Positions 1 to 11,212 of a DNA stretch of 64,000 nt are shown here, piece after piece (position 1 is the stretch's first letter; every line of letters begins with the position of its first letter). The position numbers and the translations under genes were made by a program. This DNA is from Elephas maximus indicus. Taxonomy: Eukaryota > Chordata > Mammalia > Proboscidea > Elephantidae. The notes beneath the pieces are model-generated. The model was not told where the DNA came from and did no database searches. It saw only the letters and a list, made by a program, of their open reading frames with translations. The DNA lies in contig NC_064827.1 in the NCBI RefSeq assembly GCF_024166365.1, positions 9,651,001 through 9,715,000 on the forward strand, in the 5' to 3' direction.

Positions 1-267
1 CTCTGCAAAATGCGCTAATAATGCCAGACCTGCCCATTTCTCGTCCTTTCCTTTCCTCATTTTCATTGCTCTTCCTACACCTGCTGTGGAGGGCCGTGGT
101 ATCTAGAAGGGGGACAGGCACGGAAGCGCAGATCTGGAAGCAGGTCTGGGAGCCAGGGTGGGAGAATGCGCAGATTACAGCAGGCCCCAGGCAGGTGGGG
201 CCATTTCTACCTGGGGAATCAGGAGAAGGTTCACTGAGGTAACATAGGAAGGAGTCTAATCTTTAAG

Positions 268-608
268 GATGAGCCGTGGTGGTTCAGTGGCAGAATTCTC
301 ACCTTCCGTGCGCGGGAGACCTGGGTTTGATTTCCGGCAGTGCCCCTCATGTGCAGCTACTACCCGTCTGTCAGTGGAAGTTTGTGTGCTGCTGTGATGC
401 CGAACAGGTTTTAGCGGTGCCTTTGACTAAGACTAGGAAGAAAGGCCTGGTGATCTGTTCTGAAAAATCAGCCAGTGAAAACCTAAGGATCACAACTGTC
501 TAATCTACAGCCAATCATGGGGATGGTGCAGGACCAGGAAGCGTCCCAGTTTTGCTGCGCATGGGGTCCTCACGAGTTGGGGGCTGACTCGACAGCAGCT
601 AACAAAAC
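268..608 (+). repeat. AfroSINE type C, tRNA-Gly-like head, near full length
   Basis: The letters A, B and C are mine. The first 70 bases follow tRNA-Gly(GCC), with GTGGTTCAGTGG as A box and GGGTTTGATT as B box. The body carries CATCTGTCAGTGGA and GAAGAAAGGCCTGGTGATC. The tail ends in GACAGCAGCTAACAA, which resembles the RTE tail. Confidence 0.85.
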
Positions 609-1143
609 ACCGTGGGAAAAATAGAAACTGGGGCTAGGAAAGTCGTTTCTGGTAGAGAAAAAAAAATATGACGAGCAAATCCAGATGGTTGGGACCCTGT
701 AAACCAGGGGATCTGAATTCTTTGTGCCATGAACTGCTGTGGCAATCCGGTGGGGCCTTTGGACTCTTTCTCAAATTAATGTTTTTAAAATGCATAAATT
801 AAAATGTATATATAGGATTGTAAAGAAAAGTAATTATATTAAAACAGTTATCAGCTGGTGAGAGAGCAATTTACAGGCTTCTTTATGGAAGCATGAAATA
901 ATTGAATCTAGCAGCTAGTCTAATAACTACTGTAACTGAAGTAGTGATGATGGAAATGGTGTTTTGAAATATCTGCAGTGACTGTAATGGATGTGAAATG
1001 CCTGTAATTTCTATTGATGACAAAGTCAGAGCTGCTGCTATTACTGCAGTAGTTTGTTGCCTAAATTCATAACTGAAGTGAATGCCACATTTCAATTGGA
1101 GGTTAACTTAAACAAAGATGGGTGATTTTTTAAAGTCTGTGTA

Positions 1144-1430
1144 ACTTTTCTGGGGCTAACAAAGTACCTCAAACCTGATGGCTTGACACACCAGACAGTT
1201 ATTCTCTCACGGTTCTGGAGGCTAGACCCTTGAAATCGGGGGTCTCAGGGTTGGTTCCTTCTGAGGCTCTGAGGGGGAAGCCGTTCCACACCTCTCTCCG
1301 TGCTTCCAGTTTCCTGCAATCTCTGGTGTTCCTTGGCTCGTAAATGTATCACTCCAGTGCCTGCCTGTGTCACCTGGCTTTCCGTGGTGCTTTACTTCTG
1401 ATGCAGGAGACGTTGGTTGCTGCTGGTGGG
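1144..1430 (-). repeat. MaLR-like LTR fragment
   Basis: The stretch reading TTCTGGAGGCTAGA, then GTTGGTTCCTTCTGAGGC, resembles the antisense of MLT1-type LTRs of placental mammals. Endogenous retrovirus-like remnant, no genes. Confidence 0.5.
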
Positions 1431-1737
1431 TGAGTCGGGTTGAGAATTTGAAGATGGCTGGACATAAAAATCACCGTGCATTTTTGCCCTTCCTGGCTGT
1501 TTCAGCAGTTTGAGGCTTCCCCAAAGGAAAGAGCAAGCTGGTCACTTTCGAAGGGCCACTTAAGGGAGCCTTATCACAGCTGCAGCGCTGTGGCAGGTCA
1601 GTTGGGTCTGTTCTCGTTGACCTGGAGTTCTCAGACCACTGACTCTGAGCACAACCTGGAGGATGCAGCCACCCACACTGTGGGGCCATGGCGTCCATGG
1701 GAGCACAGCCTTTTTATTAATACATTTTCTCGGCCAA

Positions 1738-1945
1738 CCGAAACCAGCTGCCGTCAAGTCAGCTCTGACTCACGGCGACCCCATGTGTGTCCGAGTAGAA
1801 CTGTGCTCCATAGAGTTTACAATGGCTGGTTTTTTGGCAGTAGATCTCCAGGCCTTTCTTCTGAGGCACCTCTGGGTGGAACTCGAACCTCTAACCTTTC
1901 AGTTAGCAGCAAGCACGTTAACCATTTGCACTACCCAGGGACTCC
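1738..1945 (-). repeat. AfroSINE type B, full length
   Basis: Type B runs GGAGTCCCTGGGTGGTGCAA, TTCAAGTCCACCCAGAGG, GAAGAAAGGCCTGG, GACACACATGGGGTCGCCAT and a CGACGGCAACTGG tail. This copy is its reverse complement. Confidence 0.9.
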
Positions 1946-2157
1946 ATTTTCTCGGCAGGGCCTGGAAATCCCGTGTCATCGTTAGTTTTCCAGGAGGCAG
2001 CAGGCTTTCCTATTTCTCTGTCCTCCCAGCTGAGCTCGGTGGCAGGGATGGGGTGGAGTTAGCCTCAGAGGCACAGGGGACACTGGGTCACTGTGCTTTC
2101 AGAAGCAAGGGCATCCCAGAACCAGACTTCTGCATCTTTGATTAAGCAGGGGTACTC

Positions 2158-2262
2158 TCGTGGCTTGCGTGTTGCTGTGATGCTGGAAGCGATGCCTCTA
2201 GTAATTCATACACCGGCAGGGTCACCATGGTGGCCAGGTTTCAGTGGAGCTTCCAGACTGGC
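2158..2262 (+). repeat. AfroSINE type C internal fragment
   Basis: Carries GTTGCTGTGATGCTGGAAG and CAGTGGAGCTTCCAGACT, the long variant of the type C body. Confidence 0.7.
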
Positions 2263-2871
2263 AACTTGCTTTGGTCAGTAGAATGCCATAGAAATTGATG
2301 GACTTCAGTCCCGAGCCCAAGCTTTGTCCACTTGTTCTCTTGTGTCTGTATTGCCATGAGGACACGCTTGCGTGATCCAGCAGGAGGATCGGAGTCAGGT
2401 GGAACAGGGCAGGATCTCCGCAGCAGCCTGCCAAAGCCAGCCTCAACCGGCGGGTAGCCAGACAAGTGAGGGAAGCTGGCCAAGACCGACAGAGACACCT
2501 CACCGGCGTCCAAACGTGTGAGCCATACACGCTGACTGTTGTGTGCCACTGAGGTTCTGAGAGATGCTTGTTCCCTGGGTTTAGTGTGGCCCCAGTAACT
2601 GACACCCCTACTTAGAAGTTGGAGCAGGAAGCTCCCCTTGAAGAATTATTATTATCATTGAATTTTCACCTTCCAGTAAAACGGGTCCTTGCAGATTGCT
2701 CCTTCACTTGCATTGTCCGCGAGTGTCTCTCACGGGTCTTCAGCTCTGCAGACGTGTGTAATATCATGGTAGAAACCGCAGCGAGAAGGGGACAGTGATT
2801 CTTTATGGGGCATCAGATGAACGTGGGGAGACAAGCAAAGCCAAGGAAAGTGACTCCTACCTATATTTCAG

Positions 2872-3081
2872 GGTTACCCTTGGTAGGGCAAACGGTTAAA
2901 CACTTGGCTACTAGCTGAAAGGTTGGTTGTTCGAATCCACCCAGAGGTGCCTCGAAGACAGGCCTGGTGATCTGCTTCCAAAAGGTCATGGCCTTGAAAA
3001 TCCTATGCGGCAATTCTACTCTGCATACACGGGGTCGCCATGAGTCGGAATCAACTTGATGGCAACTAACAACAACAACAA
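2872..3081 (+). repeat. AfroSINE type B, ending in (AAC)n
   Basis: A near full-length copy whose tail reads GATGGCAACTAACAACAACAA, showing the CTAACAAC end shared with RTE. Confidence 0.85.
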
Positions 3082-3192
3082 ATATATATTCCTATAGATC
3101 CAGATAATATGGGACTTTCCTACCCAGGTGTGGTAGGCTGTTTGCAGCACTTAATATTCATTATATTGGCATCTGCATACAACTCCACTACA

Positions 3193-3420
3193 GTGCGTGC
3201 GCAGCGTGTGTGCAGTGTGTGTGCAGTGTGTGTGCAGCCTGTGTGAAGTGTGTGCGCAGTGTGCAGCATGCATGCGGTATGTGCGCAGTGTGTGTGTAGC
3301 GTGTGTGCAGTGTGTGTGCAGCCTGTGTGCAGCCTGTGTGAAGTGTGTGCACAGTGTGCAGCATGCATGCAGTATGTGCGCAGTGTGTGTGTAGCGTGTG
3401 TGCAGTGTGTGTGCAGTACA
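3193..3420. repeat. TG/CAG-rich tandem repeat with a 95-bp higher-order unit
   Basis: Short GTGTGTGCAG-type units form a longer unit containing GTGTGAAGTGTGTGC and GCAGCATGCATGC, repeated at 3241 and 3336. It gives spurious open frames on both strands. Confidence 0.85.
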
Positions 3421-3617
3421 TGTACAGATTACAAAAAGGTTCATCTTTACAAGACACACTGGCAGGCAGTGGCAGAGTTTGGTCTTCCTGATTTTAATTT
3501 GGATGAGAAGCACAGACAAGAATCTGGCAAAAAAAATTCCTGAATCCAAGTTTGTTGTGCTATAGAAATTGTAGGGTCGTTGGCCTCCTTGGCTGGACAC
3601 ATAGTGGTACTTTGTGA

Positions 3618-3664
3618 GTGAGTGAGTGTGTGAGTGAGTGAGCGTGTGTGTGTGTGTGTGAGTA
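3618..3664. repeat. GTGA/GT simple repeat
   Basis: Alternating GAGT and GT units. Confidence 0.9.
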
Positions 3665-3715
3665 AGCGACTGAGAGAGGTATGTAAAGGTTAAGTATCGT
3701 AAGTAAGTGTTATGA

Positions 3716-4138
3716 ATTGAATTAAAAAAAATGTCCCTCCAAATATGTGCTGGGATCCTAACCCCTATACCTGTGTGTGTGTGATCCTATTTGGGAATGA
3801 GGTTTTCTTTGTTATGTTAATGAGGCCGTTATCAATCTAAGGTGTGTCTTAAGCCAACCACTTTTGAGATATAAAAAAGAGCAGATTAGACACAGAAGTA
3901 AAGAAGCAGGAATGGGGGAAGGATAGACACCACGTGGAGATCTCCAAAAAAGCCTGAGAAAAATGCTAGAGAAGCTGAGAGAAGGATTTTCCCCAAGAGC
4001 GGACAGGGAGAGCCTGCCTTTAGAGCCGGTGCCCTGAATTCGGACTTCTCACCTAATCTGTGAAAAAATAAATTTCTGTTTATTAAAGTCACCCCCTTGT
4101 GGTATTTCTGTTACAGCAGCACTAAGAAACTAAGACAG
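3716..4138 (+). mobile_element. MaLR-like solo LTR, copy 1
   Basis: Begins with a TTGAATT and GTCCCTCC region and ends CTTGTGGTATTTCTGTTACA, then CACTAAGAAACTAAGACAG. The same 3' end recurs at 32643 and 42664, and antisense at 23966. An AATAAA lies near its R end. Non-coding retroviral-type LTR. Confidence 0.75.
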
Positions 4139-5090
4139 TAAGTAAGTAAAAGGACTATTGTACCTGCTTAATATTATACAGACCAGAATATATAGCAAGG
4201 TCTAGAGGACGGACACCAAGCTTCTGGTTCTTTGGTTATATATTACATATACCCTGACAGTGATTAAAGAGGCGTGTGGCGAGCTTCACTGACGTTCTGT
4301 GGACATCCAAGGCCTTCCATCAATCAGTCTCAGCAAGTGTACTCTCTGAAAGAGAGTCTTGTCTCCCTGAGATGAATTTATAGACAAGGAGGACGTGAAC
4401 AAGGGCCTCCAGTTTCTCCATGAAACACTGATTTCTTCTCCCCCTCCTCATCTTCACCTGACTCCGACCTCAGAGCTGGGACACACGCTGCGTGCCCTTA
4501 GGCAGGGGCCCTGCACTGGTCCCTGGTCCCGTGGGCAACTGTGGGCATCCCTCACAGATGCCACGGTCCCTCAGGCCTTGTGGGCTTTCAGATGACCACT
4601 GTCTGTAAAGGGGAACCACTGTGTCGTTTTGCCTGATGGCACAATGAGAGCACAGAGGGACTCGGGGGGCAGCTGGGACCACGCCACGTGGCACCCCCCC
4701 ACCCCGCCTCCCTGGGTTTCAGAGGAGACCAGGGCATTCACGTGAGTATTCACTAGGGAGTAAGCCAGCACTAAGAGAGCCTCGGGGGCTCAGCACCAAT
4801 GAAGATTTCTTTCTTGCCGAGTGGAATGTGTGGGCCATTTTTCTTACAAGACTGCTGTGACTCACGTCAAGTCCCTGGCCACATTCTAAAACCCAAATCT
4901 GGGTGAATACAGGTTTGTAAACACTTGGTGTGCTCTGCAAGCTGTAGAAGGAGAGACTTACCATTAGAGAATGGAATCTTTGCAGGGTTCTTTGTTTTAA
5001 ACTGGGGAGGGAGGGCCCACAGGAGCAGTGAACCGTGAGGCTTAGTGACCGGAAACCACAAGACGCCCGGATCAAATAATACAGACACAT
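4139..5090. other. Intergenic sequence without a recognised feature
   Basis: Mixed unique sequence. The open frames are short and overlap on opposite strands; none resembles a known protein. Confidence 0.5.
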
Positions 5091-5293
5091 GGGGTTCCTA
5101 TAGGAATTGCCAGCTGGCACAGACAGTGAAGCACTCGACAACTAGCTGAACGGTTGGTGGTTTGAACCCACCCAGAGGCTCTTCGGATCTTTTTCTGAAA
5201 AATGAGCCACTGAAAAACCCTATAGAACACAGTTCCACTCTGACACACGTGGGGTCGCCCATGAGTCGGAATCGTCTCCATGGCAACTGGTTA
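5091..5293 (+). repeat. AfroSINE type B
   Basis: Diverged full-length copy; CCCACCCAGAGG and CGTGGGGTCGCCCATGAGTC are intact. Confidence 0.85.
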
Positions 5294-5908
5294 CTTGGCT
5301 GGTGTGGAGTATGTGAGCTCTGGATGCTCAGGGACTCCACGTAATTGATGAATAATGTCTTTATTAACTGTTTACTTAAGCACATTCAGTATTTCAAAAC
5401 AGAGCAACGGCCTACAGCCAGGATCTCTTTGCTGCCTGACTCAGAGGAACGAGCGTCCCCTCTACCCCTCCAGCAGCTGGCACTTGGTCTCCTACAAGGA
5501 ACCTTTACACAGCACTGAGACCACAGGCAGCTCAGGTACTTCTCTCCCTCTCAATCACAGTCTCCCCTTCCAGGTGTTTCTACGGCTCGGTAAACTGCGT
5601 CCTGCTGGGTGGGGGAGTGGGGAACACATGGAAATGTTATTTGGGCTTGAATACAAGATGGGTATTTAGTCTTAGAATGTTTCTTACGCAGGTCCCATTA
5701 TCCAAAATATAGGGATATATTTCCATCCTCTTGTCTGTTAAATTATCAAAGGTCATAATGGAGAGGAAATGGCCCACCGGTTTCCTAAAGTGCCAGCTCC
5801 TCCCCAAAAGGCCTCTAAATCACACAGTCCATACAACTATTCGCCCAGAGAAAATGGCCTTGCTTTCCAACTTCCCTACAAAACCCTTCCCAGAGTGCAG
5901 GCCAGGAT

Positions 5909-6113
5909 AAGGAGCCCTGTAGCGCAAACGGTTAAGCGTCCAGCTGCTAACTGAAAGGTTGTCAGTTCAAACCCACCCAGCCACTCTGTGGAAGAAAGAC
6001 CTGACGATCTGCTCCCATAAAGATGACAGCCTAGAAAACCCTATGGGGCAGCTCTCCTCTGTCACATGGGCTCGCTGTGAGTTGAAATCAACTCGATGGC
6101 ACCTAACAATAAC
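5909..6113 (+). repeat. AfroSINE A/B intermediate
   Basis: Type A head (GGAGCCCTG) with a type B-like body and a GATGGCACCTAACAATAAC tail. Confidence 0.85.
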
Positions 6114-6117
6114 ATTC

Positions 6118-6336
6118 CAAGGATGTAGTCCCTGGGTCGCATGCACAGTTAAGTACTCAGCCACTAACCGAAAGGTTGGAGGTTGGGGTCTACCCAGACG
6201 TACCTTGGAAGAAAGGCCTGGCAACCTGCCTCTGGAAGGTCACAGCCCTGAAAACCCCGTGGAGCTCAGTTCTACTCTGCAACACATGGGGTCGCCATAA
6301 GTCAGGATCAACTTGATGGCAATTGGTTTGTTTTTT
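6118..6336 (+). repeat. AfroSINE type B
   Basis: Follows the preceding SINE after about five bases; CTTGGAAGAAAGGCCTGG and the ATGGGGTCGCCATAAGTC tail are visible. Confidence 0.85.
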
Positions 6337-6839
6337 AAATACCGAGGATACCATTTCTGAGTTCCAACTAGCTCCATCCTTCCCACTGGCAGAGCTGACT
6401 GTGAGTTCCCAAGTCCCTCCCCATCCCCCCACCCCCCCCCGGAAACTGTGGCAGGAGAGAGGAGGGGAGGCGAGCCTGTGTCTTCTGCAACACTGTGCCA
6501 ACGGTTCAGCCACATCCTTTTGTGGTGAAAGTCTCTGACAAAATATACTTTAAATACATCTTTGTAATCAGTTGGCTTCTAAATTACAGCCATGGGAATA
6601 AGAACAGAGTAAACATAATGATTAGCCATTTCCTATGGCAGAAAGGAGAATGAAATCGTTTCTGGGTAAGGCGCAGGCCTTCCAAAAATTGTGCTTTTAC
6701 TAAAAAAGAGAATAGAACACTTTCTTCATTCCTAAGCCAAAGCAATGGTTCATGGCCTTCTTCCTGAGCAGCAGCCAACTTGAAGTGGGGAAGGAAAAGG
6801 TACTCTTAATACTCCAAGAGCTGTCTGCCCGCTTAACCA
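6337..6839. other. Intergenic sequence, nothing recognised
   Basis: A C-run near 6427-6440 and otherwise plain sequence. Confidence 0.5.
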
Positions 6840-6978
6840 TACTCCACAGAGTTTTAAGTGGCTGGATTTTCAGAAGTAGGCCAGGTCTTTCTTCTGAGAT
6901 GCCTCTAGGTGGACTTGAACCTCCAACCTTTTGGTTAGCAGCCAAGCACATTGACCGTTTGCAACACCCAGGGACTCC
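6840..6978 (-). repeat. AfroSINE type B, 5' (head) part
   Basis: Antisense head part ending CACCCAGGGACTCC. Confidence 0.85.
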
Positions 6979-7496
6979 CTTCCATCTCTATAAGCACAGA
7001 ACAATGGATCTGTGGGAGCCGTGGTGCCCGGCCTTCTAGAAATGACTGCTCCAGAAGGTGCAGATAGGCTACTGAGCACAAACCAAGGCACACACAGTGT
7101 GTGGTGTTTTGATCCGTAGCACACCGAAGATGGAAAAAAAGTAATGTTTCTTGTTTTGGTAAATGTCCCCCACCCCCAGCATGTTTGGAAAAGCAAGCAC
7201 AGGTAGTGTGATGGTGAATTTTACGTGTCAGTTGGGTAGGTTCTGGAGCCCAGTTGTTTGGTCAAATGCTAGTCTAGTTGTTGTCATGAAAATATTTTGT
7301 TGATGTGATGAACACGTACAATCAGTTGATTACCCTCCATAACGTGGGTAAGGCCTTATCCAGGAGGAGATTCTGCCTCAAGACTGTAGCATAGAAATCC
7401 TGCCAGGTTTTGTAGCCTGCCTGGCCTATGGATTTCGGACTTGCCAGCCCCCACAATTGTGTGAGCCAATTCCTTAAAACCAATCAACAGATCTCT

Positions 7497-7627
7497 CTAG
7501 TCTCATAGCGACCCTACAGGACAGAGTAGAACCGCCCCATAGGGTGTCCAAGGAGCGCCTGGTGGATCTGAACTCTGACCTTTGGTTAGCAGCTGTAGCT
7601 CTTAACCACTATGCCACCAGGGTTCCC
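7497..7627 (-). repeat. AfroSINE type A, short form
   Basis: Antisense CATAGCGACCCTACAGGACA to CCACCAGGGTTCCC, inserted in the repeat at 7204-8241. Confidence 0.85.
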
Positions 7628-7642
7628 ATATAGATATATCTT

Positions 7643-8142
7643 TAAAGTGTTGAAAAGCACAGATGTCACTTTGAGGACTAAGGTGCATCTGACCCAAGCC
7701 ATGGTGTTTTCAATTGCCTCATATGCATATGAAAGCTGGACGATGAATAAGGAAGACTGAAGAATTGATGCCTTTGAATTACGGAGTTGGCAAAGAATAC
7801 TGAATATACCTTGGACTGCCAGAAGGATGAACAAGTCTGTTTTGTAAGAAGTACAGTCAGAATGCTCCTTAGAAGCAAGGATGGGATGGCAAGACTTTGC
7901 CTCACATATTTTGGCCATGTTATCAGGAGGGAGCAGTCCCCGGAGAAGGACATCATGTTTGGTAAGGTAGAGGGCCAGCGAAAAGGAGGAAGACCCTTGA
8001 TGAGATGGATTGACACACTGGATGCAACAGTGGGCTCACACATAACAATGATCGTGAGGATGGTGCTGGATTGGGCAGTGTTTTGTTCTGTTGTATGTAA
8101 GGTTGCTATGAGTCGGAACCGACTGGACAGCACCTAACAACA
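7643..8142 (+). mobile_element. RTE (BovB-clade) retrotransposon, 5'-truncated ORF2 C-terminus, broken
   Basis: Encodes the end of an RTE-type ORF2, after the reverse transcriptase: AYESWTMNKED, FGHVIRREQ, KDIMFGKVEGQRKGGRP and RWIDTLDATVGS are typical of RTE/BovB C-termini. An in-frame stop after MNKED and a small deletion near 7842 break the frame, so it is a dead copy. The 3' end is CTGGACAGCACCTAACAAC, the tail that the AfroSINEs share. Two more copies are at 16787 and 40674. Confidence 0.85.
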
Positions 8143-8551
8143 AATATGCATATACATGCGTGCACATCCAGACATGTATCTGTACCTGTCTGTCCATCTA
8201 TCGTTGGTTGTTTTTTTGGAGACCCCTGACTAATACATGCAGCGTCCCATAATTTGGGAATAAAACTCTCCGTGTGGACTGAAGGCCGAGTTGAGAGTTG
8301 CCCTGGGGTCCTGTTAGTGATGCACATTCCCAGGCCAGAAGACTCAGGCTGTCCGGGGCAGGGCCCAGAGTGTGCACTTTTCACCGTCTTCTCCAGGAGA
8401 TGCTTGGGCATGCTGTTAAAAGGAGACTCACATAAAAGCATCACAAAAGTGAAAGTCTTTTTACCTGCAGCGTTTTCCAAGGCCAGGCTTGGAAAGAACT
8501 GGGCTCCCCCCAGAAAGGACAAATCAGGATTTAAAGAAAGGTTAAAAAAAA

Positions 8552-8657
8552 AAAACCTGTTGCTGCCGAGTCAATTCCAACTCATAGCGACCCTATAGGA
8601 GAGAGAACTGCCCCATAGGGTTTCCAAGGAGCAGCTGGTGGATTTGAACTGCTGACT
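8552..8657 (-). repeat. AfroSINE type A, 3' part
   Basis: Antisense CCTGTTGCTGCCGAGTCAAT to GGTGGATTTGAACTGCTGAC. Confidence 0.85.
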
Positions 8658-8744
8658 ATTCTACTCAGTATGTCCTTTGAGGGGAAATAGCTTTCTTACC
8701 TGCCTCTTACTGCAAGGACGATCACATATCTGCAGTGTTACAGG

Positions 8745-9083
8745 GCAGCGGTGTCTGTGTTAGAATTCTAGCCCTTCCACGCAGAAGACCTGGGTTCGAT
8801 TCCTGGCCAATGCCCCTCATGCACAGCCACCACCCATCTGTCAGTGGAGGTTCGTGGGTTGCTGTGATGCTCTGCAGGCTTTAGTGGGGCTTCCAGACTA
8901 AGATGGACTAGGAAGAAAGGCCTGGAGATCTACTTCTAAAAATCAGCCAGTGAAAACCCTATGGATCAAAGAGGTTTGATCCACAGCCAATCATGGGGAT
9001 GATGCAGGACCAAGCAGCATTTTGTTCTGTTGTGTGTAGGGTCACCATAAGCTGGGGCTGGACTGGAGGGCAGCTAACAACAA
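8745..9083 (+). repeat. AfroSINE type C, full length
   Basis: The tRNA-Gly-like head has GGGTTCGATTCCTGGCCAAT, almost the tRNA sequence itself. The body and the GGGCAGCTAACAACAAG tail are present. Confidence 0.9.
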
Positions 9084-10357
9084 GCAGCAGCATTATGCAA
9101 ATCTGGGAGATAACTTCTCTTTGGAGCGTGGGCAACGAATAGGAAAGGGCTGGATGCTCTCTCCTGAGGCAAAGTCACCTCCCACCCCCACCCCCACCCC
9201 CAGCCCCATGGTGAGGGAGGGGCTTAGTCAGCTAAGTCATAATGCTGGCCAGACAAGGTGTCAGTTTGACTTCTCACTGTGAAAGCCTCAAAGTTCCCAC
9301 TGCTCCCTCTCTGTTGTCTTGGGATGGACTCCAGCCTGAAGCTTCTAACTCTCTGGGGCCACAGGTCCAGGCAATTTAGTGGCGTCTCAAGGTTTAGCCT
9401 TCTCTCAACTTAAATTGGAAAATAAAATCAGATCCCCGGCCCTGTGCGGCCTCACTTGGAGACCTGCCCACGCCTTCAGCCACAAACCCTTTATGGACTT
9501 GTGCCCCTATAAATCACAGCAGCACCACAGGGGAGAGCTGGCGCCTTTACGTCATCGTGAGCCAGGACCCTGAGATAAAGCGTGCTGAGTGCCTGGGGTT
9601 AGAGAACAAACAAGGCAGGAGCTGGGTCCTCTGCAGAGGTCAGGTACGCTCAGTGATAACACGGCACTCATTTCCCTCTGCGACAGTTAGTATGAGAAAT
9701 CTGAAAGGCAGCACTCGGATGTGAGGACTTGCTTTCTCATGCATCTGTAGGACAAACACCATTCCTTTTCCAGACTGAACAGAAAGCAGAGAATTCCCAG
9801 GACCACACGCTGCCTGGGACCCAAGCCTCTGCTCAGAAAGCATGTCATGTCATTTAGGTGCAGAAAACTCCTGGCGCTGCTTTTCTTCAAAAGCACACGC
9901 TTCTGCTTTTATTTATTGTCCCATTTCGGGTCGGCAAGACCTTGGGCTGGCATTAACTACCTGGACCCTAATTTAGCCCCAGCCCCAGAGGTGGCAGATC
10001 TGTCCTGGGAGGGGAAAAAACCTCTCGTGGCTCCAGGTGGCTGTAACCTCGCTTTCACAGTTCATGGGAGAAGCTGCCCTCGGCCCCGAGTCCTGGCGCG
10101 GTGCTGGATCTGAGGGTTGGCTGCCCACCCCGCTCTTTCTGGATCACCGACATGGCTTTTCACAGCTCCGTCAAGTTCTTCTCGAACAAGGTGCCTACTC
10201 TGCTCTTGTGAAATCCATAGGCTTTCAGGTGGGGGCTTACAGTGAGCCGAAATTCACCCTCAGCAATGGTGCCAAAACATCTAGTTTACATTTTGCCTGC
10301 TGTGCTTCTTCATTTTAAAGAGTTGGTTCCATGCCCTTTATCTTTTACTGTGGTAAG
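9084..10357. other. Intergenic unique sequence
   Basis: A CCCCCA run near 9181-9203. No exon, repeat or RNA gene recognised. Confidence 0.5.
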
Positions 10358-10568
10358 TACAGAAGCCTTGATGGCACAGTGGTTAAAGTGCTTGGCAGCT
10401 AACCAAAAGGTCAGTGGTTCAAACTCACCAGCCGCTCCGCAGGAGGAAGATGGGGCAGCCTGCTTTTGTAAAGATAACAGCTTTGGAAACCCTATGGGGC
10501 AGTTTTACTCTGTCCTGTAGGGTCGCCATGAGCTGGAATCGATTTGATGGCAAGGGGTTTGGTTTGGT
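10358..10568 (+). repeat. AfroSINE type A, full length
   Basis: Type A runs GGAGCCCTGGTGGCGCAGTG (A box), AAGGTCAGCAGTTCAAACCC (B box), GAGAAAGATGTGGCAGTC, AAACCCTATGGGGCAGTTCT, CCTATAGGGTCGCTATGAGT and a GGTTTGGTTT tail. This copy is slightly diverged. Confidence 0.9.
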
Positions 10569-10587
10569 GGCAAATATATATGTAGTG

Positions 10588-10835
10588 GGCATTGGTATCT
10601 TGGTGGTAGAATTCTCAACTTCTGCGCGGGAGACCTGGGTTTAATTCCCAGCCAGTGCACCTCGGGCAGTCACCGCCCATCTGTCACTGGAGGCTTGCAT
10701 GTTGCTCTGATGCTGAACAGATTCCAGCAGAACATTTAGAATAAGATGGACTAGGAGTAAAGTCCTGGCAATGCGCTTCTAAAAAAAATTAGCCATTGAA
10801 AACCCTGCGGATCACAGTGGTCCAATTACAACAAA
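10588..10835 (+). repeat. AfroSINE type C, 3'-truncated
   Basis: Head closely follows tRNA-Gly(GCC), including GGTAGAATTCTCA and CGCGGGAGACCTGGGTTTAA. The copy stops after GATCACAGTGGTCC. Confidence 0.85.
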
Positions 10836-11212
10836 TACGTATGCAATGAAACATTTGCCACTTGATCGTGTTGTTCAACCGCCACCCTGATCCGTGCCCA
10901 GAATTTTCCATCATTCCTTTATTTTTTTTAAAAGGACTTGAAAACAGCCGCTGAAGTAAAGGGTCTGTTGGGCTTCACTCTCCTTTCTCATCATTCTGGG
11001 TTTCACCCATCACCTGGCAGTGGCATCCAAAATTAGAATCAAGGACTTGTGTTCCTGCAGCTGAGGAGAGTCCTCACAAAGGCTCCCATTGGAGACAGCC
11101 CGTGTGACAAACCGTTTCCTTAATAAAGTCCTAAATTTCAGCCCCATGACGTGCCTCCTGAGTAATGAGCAATGCCGTGGCAACAGGGTAATGCTCTCAG
11201 GGGGTGCCTCCT
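10836..11212. other. Intergenic unique sequence
   Basis: Nothing recognised before the CpG cluster. Confidence 0.5.

Larger units (their letters stand above)
7204..8241 (+). repeat. Ancient interspersed repeat split by two later insertions
   Basis: The start (ATGGTGAATTTTACGTGTCA), the middle (GAGCCAATTCCTTAAAA) and the end (GGAGACCCCTGACTAATAC) are pieces of one old placental repeat. A SINE (7497-7627) and an RTE fragment (7643-8142) lie inside it. I do not name the family with confidence. Confidence 0.6.

Noticed and set aside
3120..3600. Cys/Val- and His/Thr-rich open frames
   Set aside because: They are translations of the TG/CAG tandem repeat on both strands.
7787..8137. A 116-codon open frame as a host gene
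   Set aside because: It is the C-terminal end of an RTE retrotransposon ORF2 with a broken frame.
10588..10660. A functional tRNA-Gly gene
   Set aside because: The sequence has many changes from tRNA-Gly(GCC), a broken cloverleaf, and continues into a SINE body; the same holds at 268 and 8745.
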